Below are positions 58,420 through 64,000 of a stretch of 64,000 nucleotides of DNA, piece after piece. Source of the DNA: CAWFMO01 sp963817065. GTDB taxonomy: Bacteria; Actinomycetota; Thermoleophilia; Solirubrobacterales; 70-9. The notes under the pieces were generated by a model. That model saw only the letters and a program-made list of their open reading frames with translations, made no database searches and was not told the origin of the DNA. The position numbers and the translations under genes are program-made. Location of the stretch: contig CAWFMO010000001.1 in NCBI GenBank assembly GCA_963817065.1, forward strand, positions 1,922,001-1,986,000, in the 5' to 3' direction. The stretch's first letter is position 1; the number at the start of each line of letters is the position of its first letter.

Positions 58420-59228
58420 ATGACCTCAGCCACAGCCGCCGTCGCGTCCGTGAAGGACGTCTCCAAGACCTTCGGCGCCCGCAAGGCGCTGAACGGCGTG
58501 TCCGTCGAGGTCGGGGCCGGAGAATGATCGCCCTGATCGGGCCGTCGGGCTCGGGCAAGTCGACCCTGCTGCGCTCGATCACCGGCCTGCAGACCATCGA
58601 CGCCGGCAAGGGCGTGATCGAGGCCTTCGGCGAGGCCGTGCAGGAGAACGGCCGGATCAGCGGCAGCGTGCGCAAGCGCCGCGCGCCCGGATCGGCTTGA
58701 TCTTCCAGCAGTTCAACCTGGTCGGCCGGCTGTCGCTGTTCTCCAATGTCGCGCTGGGCTCGCTGGGCCGCATCGCCGGCTGGCGCGGCTTCCTCGGCGC
58801 TCTGGCCGCGGCGAGACCAAGCAGCGCGGCCATGGCGGCGCTGCCCGCGTCGGCGTCGCCGACTACGCCGGCCCAGCGCGCCAACACCCTGTCCGGCGGC
58901 CAGCAGCAGCGCGGCGCCATCGCCCGCGCCCTGGTCCAGGGGCCAAGATCATCCTCGCCGACGAGCCGGTCGCCTCGCTGGACCCGGTGTCGGCCCGCAA
59001 GGTGATGGAGACTGCCTGCGCGACCTGAACAAGCGCGACGGCCTGGCCGTCATCGTCACCCTGCACCAGGTCGACTACGCCCTGCGCTATTGCGACCGCG
59101 TGGTGGCGCTGAAGGCCGGCAAGATCGTCTACGACGGCCCGGCCGAGCGGCCTCGAACACCAAACAGCTCATCGACATCTACGGTCCGGAATTCGAAGAC
59201 GTCGTTCTGGGAAGGAGCCCCGACATGA
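58420..59228 (+). CDS. phnC: Phosphonate/phosphate ABC transporter ATPase, frameshifted
   Basis: About 268 residues from ATG 58420 (an in-frame ATG at 58384 is an alternative). Walker A is ALIGPSGSGKSTLLRSITGL, the Q-loop IFQQFNLVGRLSLFSNVALGSL, the signature NTLSGGQQQRGAIARAL and Walker B IILADEPVASLDPVSARKVME, with the switch His in VTLHQVDYALRYC. Restoring one base near 59,200 gives EDVFWEGAPT and a TGA overlapping the phnD ATG. The LFSNVALG and FQQFNLV wording is specific to PhnC. Confidence 0.93.
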
Positions 59229-60267
59229 TCTCGCCGCCGTCACCCTGCCGGCTCGGCCTGTCGCCGCCGCCGCTGGCCTGCTCGGCCTGGCCCCTGCGGC
59301 GAGCGGCGACGACAGGCCGCCGGCGCCGCCGAAGGAGATCACCTTCTCCATCCTGTCGGCCGAGAGCCAGGCCTCGATGGCCCCGCTGTGGCAGCCGCTG
59401 CTGGACGACATGTCCAGGGCAGATCGGCGTGAAGGTGAAGCCCTATCTTCGCCTCCAACTACACCTCCTGATCGAGGCCATGCGCTTCAACCAGGTGCAG
59501 GTGGGCTGGTTCTCGGCCCTGCCGGCGCTGGAGGCCATCGACCGCGCCGACGCCGAGGTGCTCGCCCGCACGTCGATCCGCGAGGGCGGCGACAGCTACA
59601 CCTCGGTCCTGATCGTCAGGAAGGGCACGGGCATCACGCTCGACAGCGTGCTGGCCTGCGGCAAGACGCTACGCCTTCGGCATCGGCGACGCCCAGTCGA
59701 CCTCGGGCACGCTGGCCCCATGGCCTACCTGTTCACGCCGCGCGAACATCGACCCGGCGAAGTGCTTCAAGACCGTGCGCTCGGCCAGCCACCAGGCCAA
59801 CGCCTTCTCGGTCGCCAACGGGCGTGCTGGACGTGGCCACCAACAACTCCGTCGGCATCCGTCTTCCTGCGCACGCGAGAACCCGCAGCATCGCCGACCA
59901 GATCTCGAGGTGATCTGGCCGTCGCCGCCGCTGCCGGAGAGCTCGGCATCGTGGTGCGCAAGGACCTCGACCCGGCGCTGAAGGAGAAGATCCGCCAGTT
60001 CTTCCTGACCTACGGCCAGGGCGACGGGCCCGAGGCCGACACGCCAGCGCGCAGGTGCTGAAGGGCCTGAACTATCGGCGGCTTCAAGCCGGCCGACGAC
60101 AGCTACCTCGACCCGATCCGCGAGATGGAGGCCGACCGAGGAGCTGGCCGAGGCGCCGCGCCAAGGGCGATACCGCCGCGCGTCGCCAAGGCCCAGAGCG
60201 CGAATTCGACAAGATCCGCGCAGCCTGCGCCGAGGTCGCAGCCTGGAGCCGACGACGTCTGCCATGA
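59225..60267 (+). CDS. phnD: Phosphonate/phosphate ABC transporter substrate-binding protein, frameshifted
   Basis: About 345 residues from ATG 59225, a periplasmic lipoprotein-type binding protein. A hydrophobic leader (ALxLxAA-type, frame broken) ends near ACG. Mature blocks: ITFSILSAESQASMAPLWQPLLDDMS, IGVKVKPYF, LIEAMRFNQVQVGWFSALPALEAIDRADAEVLART, GDSYTSVLIVRKGTGITLDSVL, APMAYLFTPR, SASHQANAFSVANG, VVRKDLDPALKEKIRQFFLTYGQG and GFKPADDSYLDPIREME. About fifteen frame changes, among the densest in the window. ATGA overlap with phnE. Confidence 0.9.
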
Positions 60268-61071
60268 CCGGCCGCCGACGGCCATTCCCGACGCCGCCGC
60301 AGCGGTCGCTGGCGCAGCGGGCGCTCGACATCCTGGTCTGGGGCGGCGTGGCCGATCCTGCTGATCTGCAGCTTCGGTCCGGTGGAGATGGGCAACGTCT
60401 CCAAGCTGTTCACCAACTCGGAGAACATGCGCGAGTTCGGCGCGGAGCTCCTGAAGCCCGACTTCACCGAGCTGGCGGCTCTTCGTCGCCAAGATGTGGC
60501 TGACGGTCCAGATCGCCCTGTGGGGCACGTTCCTGGCGGTGTTCTCGCCATTCCCTTCGGCCTGGCCGCGCGCGCAACGTCGTCGCCGGTCTGGCTCGCA
60601 GCAGCCGATGCGCTGGCTGATGAACCTGCTGCGCTCGATCCCCGACCTGGTGGTCGGCACTGCTGTTCATCGTGGCCGTGGGCCTCGGCCCCTTCGCCGG
60701 CGTCATGGCGCTGGCGCTCAACACCGGCGGCGTGCTGGCCAAGCTGTTCTCGGAAGCCGTGGAGTCCATCGACCAGGGCCCGGTCGAGGGCGTGCGCGCC
60801 ACCGGCGCCGATCCAGCTGCAGGAGATCGTCTGGGGCGTGATCCCGCAGGTCGCGCCGCTGTGGACCTCCTATCGCCCTCTACCGCTTCGAATCCAACAC
60901 CCGCTCGGCCACCGTGCTGGGCCTGATCGGCGCCGGCGGCATCGGCCAGCTGCTGTTCGAGACATGAACACCTTCGACTACCACCAGCTCTCGGCCATCG
61001 TGATCGTCATCGTCGTCGCCGTGACCCTGATCGACCTGCTGTCCCAGGCCATGCGCAGCCGCCTGCTGTAA
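60264..61071 (+). CDS. phnE: Phosphonate/phosphate ABC transporter permease, frameshifted
   Basis: About 268 residues from ATG 60264. Inner-membrane permease with QRALDILVWGGV, FGPVEMGNVSKLFTNSENM, DFTELAAFVAKMWLTVQIALWGTFLAV, MRWLMNLLRSIPDLVVGTLFIVAVGLGPFAGVMALALNT, AVESIDQGPVEGVRATGA (the EAA loop that contacts PhnC), QEIVWGVIPQVAPLW and SATVLGLIGAGGIGQLL. The gene closes a phnCDE operon with overlapping starts and stops. About eight frame changes. Confidence 0.92.
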
Positions 61072-61093
61072 CGGCCCTGACATCGCCCAATGA

Positions 61094-61130
61094 AAAGCCC
61101 GCCACCGCGATCGCGATGGCGGGCTTTCTG
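61094..61130. terminator. Bidirectional terminator between phnE and thrS
   Basis: AAAGCCCGCCA (61094-61104) and TGGCGGGCTTT (61117-61127) form a perfect 11-base-pair outer stem around a GC palindrome. A-rich and T-rich flanks on both sides allow it to serve the two convergent genes, phnE and thrS. Confidence 0.85.
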
Positions 61131-61144
61131 TTTCCCGGACCGGA

Positions 61145-63082
61145 TCAGGCCGGCCGCAGATCCGGCGGCGTCGCCTCTTCCGTCAGGATGCGGATCGCCT
61201 CGTCCAGCGACACCACCTCCTGCGCCTGCGAGCCCAGCCGGCGGATGGCGACCGTGCCCTGTTCGGCCTCGTTGCGGCCGACCACGGCGATGACCGGGAC
61301 CTTGCCAGACCGAGTGCTCGCGCACCTTGTAGCCGACCTTCTCGTTGCGCAGGTCGAGTCTCGACCCGCAGGCCCGCCGCCTTGAAGCGTCGCCGCGACC
61401 TCCGCGCATAGTCGTCGGCGTCCGAGGTGATGGTCGCCACCACCACCTGCGTCGGCGCCAGCCACAGCGGGAAGGCGCCGGCGTAGTTCTCGATCATGAT
61501 GCCGATGAACCGCTCGAACGATCCGAGGATCGCCCGGTGCAGCATGACCGGCCGGTGCTTCTGGCCGTCCTCGCCGATATATTCCGCGTCAGCCGTTCCG
61601 GCAGCACGTAGTCGAGCTGCAGCGTGCCGCAGGTCCAGTCCGGCCGATGGCGTCCTTGACGATGAAGTCGAGCTTGGGCGCATAGAAGGCGCCGTCGCCC
61701 TCGGCGATGACCGGCTCGACCCCGGCCAGGCGCGCGGCGCTCGCCCAGCATGGCCTCGGCCTTGTCCCAGAATCTCGTCGGTGCCGGCGCGCACGTCCGG
61801 GCGCGGTGGCCAGGTTGATCTCGTGCGTCTCCATGCCCGAGGTCGGCATGGATCGAGTGCGGTCAGCTCGATGAACCGGCGCGTCTCGTCGACGATCTGG
61901 TCCTCGCGGCAGAAGATGTGGGCGTCGTCCTGGGTGAAGCCGCGCACCCGCATCAGCCCGTGCAGCGCGCCCGACGGCTCATAGCGGTGGCAGGCGCCGA
62001 ACTCGGCCATGCGCAGCGGCAGTTCGCGATAGGACTTCTGGCCGCTGGTTGAAGATCTGCACATGGCCCGGGCAGTTCATCGGCTTGAGCGCGAGCGTCT
62101 CGCCCTCGACCGTCTCGCAGACGAACATGTTGGGGCGGTATTTCTCCCAGTGGCCCGACTTCTCCCAGAACGTGCGGTCGAGCACCTGCGGCGTCTTCAC
62201 CTCGACATAGCCGCGCCGCGTCCAGCCGGCGGCGCATGTAGGCCTCCAGCGTGCGCCACAGCGTCCGGCCCTTGGGGTGCCAGAACACCATGCCCCGGCC
62301 TTCTTCCTGCATGTGGAAGAGGTCCATGGCCGGCCGATGCTTGCGGTGGTCGCGCTTCTCGGCCTCCTCGACGCGCGTCAGATAGGCGTCGAGATCCTCC
62401 TTCGAGGCCCAGGCCGTGCCGTAGATGCGCTGCAGCTGCGGTTGTGGTGGTCGCCGCGCCAGTAGGCGCCGGCCAGCTTGGTCAGCTTGAAGGCCTTGCC
62501 GACGAACTTCCGTCGACGGCAGGTGCGGCCCGCGGCAGAGGTCGACCCAGTCGCCCGTGGCGTAGACCGTGATCGTCTCCGTCCCGGGCAGGTCGTGGAT
62601 GAGCTCGGCCTTGTAGCTTTCGCCGATGCCCTTGAAGTGGCGATCGCCTCGTCGCGGTCCCAGACCTCGCGCGGATCGGTCTCGTCGCGGTCGACGATCT
62701 CGCGCCATCTTCGCTCTCGATCGTCGGCGAAGTCGTCCGTCGAGAACGGCTCGTCGCGGGCGAAGTCGTAGTAGAAGCCGTCCTCGATCGCCGGGCCGAT
62801 GGTCACCTGCGTGCCGGGGAACAGCTCCTGCACCGCCTGGGCCAGCACGTGGGCCGCGTCGTGGCGGATGGTCTCCAGCGCTTCGGGATCGTCGCGCATG
62901 ATCAGATCTTGAAGTCGCCGCGACCCGCCCAGCGGGCGGTCCAGATCGCGCTGCTCGCCGTTCAGGGCGACCAGGGCCGCCTTCTTGGCCAGCGACGGCG
63001 AGATGGAGGCGGCGACGTCACGGCCCGTGGCGTCGTCGGGATACTGGCGCGAGGCGCCGTCGGGGAATTTGAGATCGATCAT
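61145..63082 (-). CDS. thrS: Threonyl-tRNA synthetase, frameshifted
   Basis: A leftward enzyme of about 646 residues from ATG 63080-63082, the expected length. The TGS domain is IDLKFPDGASRQYPDDATGRDVA; the editing domain has ETIRHDAAHVLAQAVQELFPGTQVTIGPAIEDGFYYDFA; the class II catalytic core has GRDFxPTDMA-free blocks MVFWHPKGRTLW, NCPGHVQIFNQ, MAEFGACHRYEPSGALHGLMRVRGFTQDDAHIF and DYVLPERLT; the anticodon domain ends QVVVATITSDADDYA and EVVSLDEAIRILTEE. About 20 frame changes. Its ATG overlaps the yidD stop. Confidence 0.93.
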
Positions 63083-63333
63083 GGTCTCTTCGTCTTTGCG
63101 GGCGGCACCGGATCGTATTTCCAGCCTTCGCCGAAGGGTTGGCATTTGCAGAGGCGTCTGACCGTCAGCCATCCCCCCTTGAGCGGTCCATGCTGGATCA
63201 GCGCGTCCCGCCCGTAGTCCGAGCAGGTCGGCCGGAACCGGCACGACTGCCCGATCAGGGGCGACAGCGTCAGCTTGTAGCCGCGATGGGCCAGCCGCAC
63301 GCCGCGTTCATAGAGAGTTCCGCCGGAAGCCAT
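63079..63333 (-). CDS. yidD: YidD membrane protein insertion efficiency factor
   Basis: An intact 84-residue leftward protein from ATG 63331-63333: YKLTLSPLIGQSCRFRPTCSDYGRDALIQHGPLKGGW and LCKCQPFGEGWKYDPVP in two blocks, with the family cysteines of CRFxPTCSxY and CxC. It assists YidC-dependent insertion at the inner membrane. Its stop overlaps the thrS start (ATGA), an unusual operon partner since yidD is normally next to rnpA/yidC. The clean frame here contrasts with thrS. Confidence 0.95.
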   Translation of the reverse strand: MASGGTLYERGVRLAHRGYKLTLSPLIGQSCRFRPTCSDYGRDALIQHGPLKGGWLTVRRLCKCQPFGEGWKYDPVPPAKTKRP

Positions 63334-63376
63334 GTCGCCGCGCTTATCCCCTGCAATGGGCGCAGGAGCAACGGGC

Positions 63377-63846
63377 CTAGGCCGCGCCGGCGAGGCTAGT
63401 TCGCGTATCGGGGCCTTTACGGGCCAGCGCCTGCCGCATCGCGTCCAGCGTCGCTTCGATGGCGACCATGGTGGAGGCGTGGCGCGCCGGATAGCCGGCC
63501 ACCTGTTTCAGGGCGCGCAGGCCCTCGAAACGCCCCGTCGGGCCCTCGCCGCCGGCTTTCAGCATGGCGACATCGCGTCGCGGGCCGCAACCAGTTCATC
63601 CAGCGAGGCGCCGATGACGCTCTCGCCCAGCACCCCGGCGGCGGCCTGCCCCAGCGCGCAGGCCTTCACGTCCTGGGCGAAGTCCTGAACGCGCCCGGCT
63701 TCGTCCAGCGTCACGTCCACGACCGCCTTCGAACCGCACAGCTTGGCCACTCGCTCGCCCGTGCCCTCGGGCGCAGGCAGACGCCCGCTGTGCGGCAGAT
63801 TGGCCGCCAGCCTGAGTATGCGCGCGCTGTAAAGCTCGTCGATCAT
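63377..63846 (-). CDS. Iron-sulfur cluster assembly scaffold (IscU/NifU N-terminal-like), one frameshift
   Basis: A leftward protein of about 156 residues from ATG 63844-63846. Family blocks: IDELYSARILRLAANLPHSGRL, VAKLCGSKAVVDVTLDEAGRVQDFAQDVKACALGQAAAGVL and, after one frame change near 63,568, FEGLRALKQVAGYPARHASTMVA. The cysteines in LCGS, ACALGQ and the later SPC/near-C-terminal Cys align with the three cluster ligands of IscU-like proteins. In alphaproteobacteria this form is annotated as an Fe-S scaffold protein and sits near yidD, as here. Confidence 0.85.
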
Positions 63847-63864
63847 GAGCCGGAATATAGGGGA

Positions 63865-64000
63865 TCAGTTGCCCTGGAGCGAGCGCCAGGTTCGCGCCTG
63901 ATCGACCGCGCCGTCCTTGGCCCGGTCCCGCAGCCACTGCAGATTGGCGTCGGCTGCCTCGGGCGGCAGGTCGCGGCGCAGGATCTGCTCGGCCTCGTCC
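63865..64000 (-). CDS. Hypothetical protein, C-terminal end only
   Basis: The last 44 residues of a leftward protein whose start lies beyond the right edge: EAEQILRRDLPPEAADANLQWL then RDRAKDGAVDQARTWRSLQGN and a stop at 63865-63867. Helical and charged, no recognised domain. It ends 18 bases before the Fe-S scaffold start, so they may share an operon. Confidence 0.5.
   Translation of the reverse strand, partial: DEAEQILRRDLPPEAADANLQWLRDRAKDGAVDQARTWRSLQGN

Overview
The window is not one organism. It reads as three pieces of bacterial DNA joined end to end, each high in GC. Segment A (1 to about 16,050) looks like a deep-branching actinobacterium of the Thermoleophilia/Solirubrobacterales type: GC-rich codons and GTG/TTG starts, an ECF sigma factor with a SnoaL-like tail, DUF445 and DUF4393 proteins, and secreted proteins with Lys/Arg-rich tails. 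Segment B (about 16,130 to 37,400) is a typical actinomycete: the C-terminal part of the 2-oxoglutarate decarboxylase/dehydrogenase E1 with its DUF6104 partner, MocR/YczE, Ni-superoxide dismutase with its protease, a SigF/RsbW-type pair, whiB1 facing pdtaS, DUF3311-mctP and sigR-rsrA. Segment C (about 37,640 to 64,000) is an alphaproteobacterium of the Caulobacteraceae type: TonB receptor, OmpA protein, argB-HAD-dapD, polyamine genes, phnCDE, thrS-yidD. Both joins fall where a gene is cut off (E1 starts mid-protein, an acyl-CoA synthetase lacks its N-terminus). A chimeric or concatenated assembly is therefore far more likely than gene transfer.

Many genes from 13.1 kb onward are broken by single-base insertions or deletions, while their predicted proteins remain full length and keep catalytic residues across the frames. 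Indels are dense in some genes (argB, dapD, phnD, thrS, the MocR gene) and absent from long islands (39.1-40.7, 43.3-45.7 and 50.9-52.6 kb). I treat the broken genes as real genes with sequence errors, not pseudogenes, and give outer coordinates from start codon to the expected stop.

Segment A layout: corA (partial), DUF2855 and a VOC protein leftward; then rightward an ECF sigma factor, VOC, DUF1428, 1-Cys peroxiredoxin, chromate transporter and a 4-TM protein (a stress/detoxification block). Next come tRNA-His, a triple-repeat secreted protein, an HNH nuclease beside tRNA-Arg, DUF445-DUF4393, a secreted nuclease, an M1 aminopeptidase, and a divergent DUF3995/TetR pair around a palindromic operator, then tRNA-Pro.

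Segment B layout: E1 fragment, DUF6104, yczE and its divergent MocR regulator separated by phased GCCAAT repeats, malic enzyme, Ni-SOD protease and sodN, histidine phosphatase, anti-sigma and sigma factor, class IV aminotransferase with a sulfotransferase-like partner, a small membrane protein, diacylglycerol kinase-type lipid kinase, whiB1 (with a CRP-type site) facing pdtaS, DUF3311-mctP, trmL, D,D-carboxypeptidase, sigR-rsrA, ybaK, K+/H+ antiporter and TrkA-type protein, kelch lipoprotein, synthetase fragment.

Segment C layout: ugd, ompA-type protein, a CxxC mini-protein, argB-HAD-dapD, a GAF histidine kinase, a sugar dehydrogenase, tRNA-Met, a TonB receptor behind a near-perfect Pho box, agmatine deiminase and N-carbamoylputrescine amidase (putrescine from agmatine), three small secreted or acidic proteins including a degenerate acid phosphatase, a deoxyhypusine-synthase-like polyamine enzyme and a PLP ornithine-type decarboxylase, a double M16 peptidase whose ribosome-binding site lies in a hairpin, phnCDE, thrS, yidD and an Fe-S scaffold protein. 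Polyamine synthesis and phosphate/phosphonate acquisition are the two functional themes of this segment.
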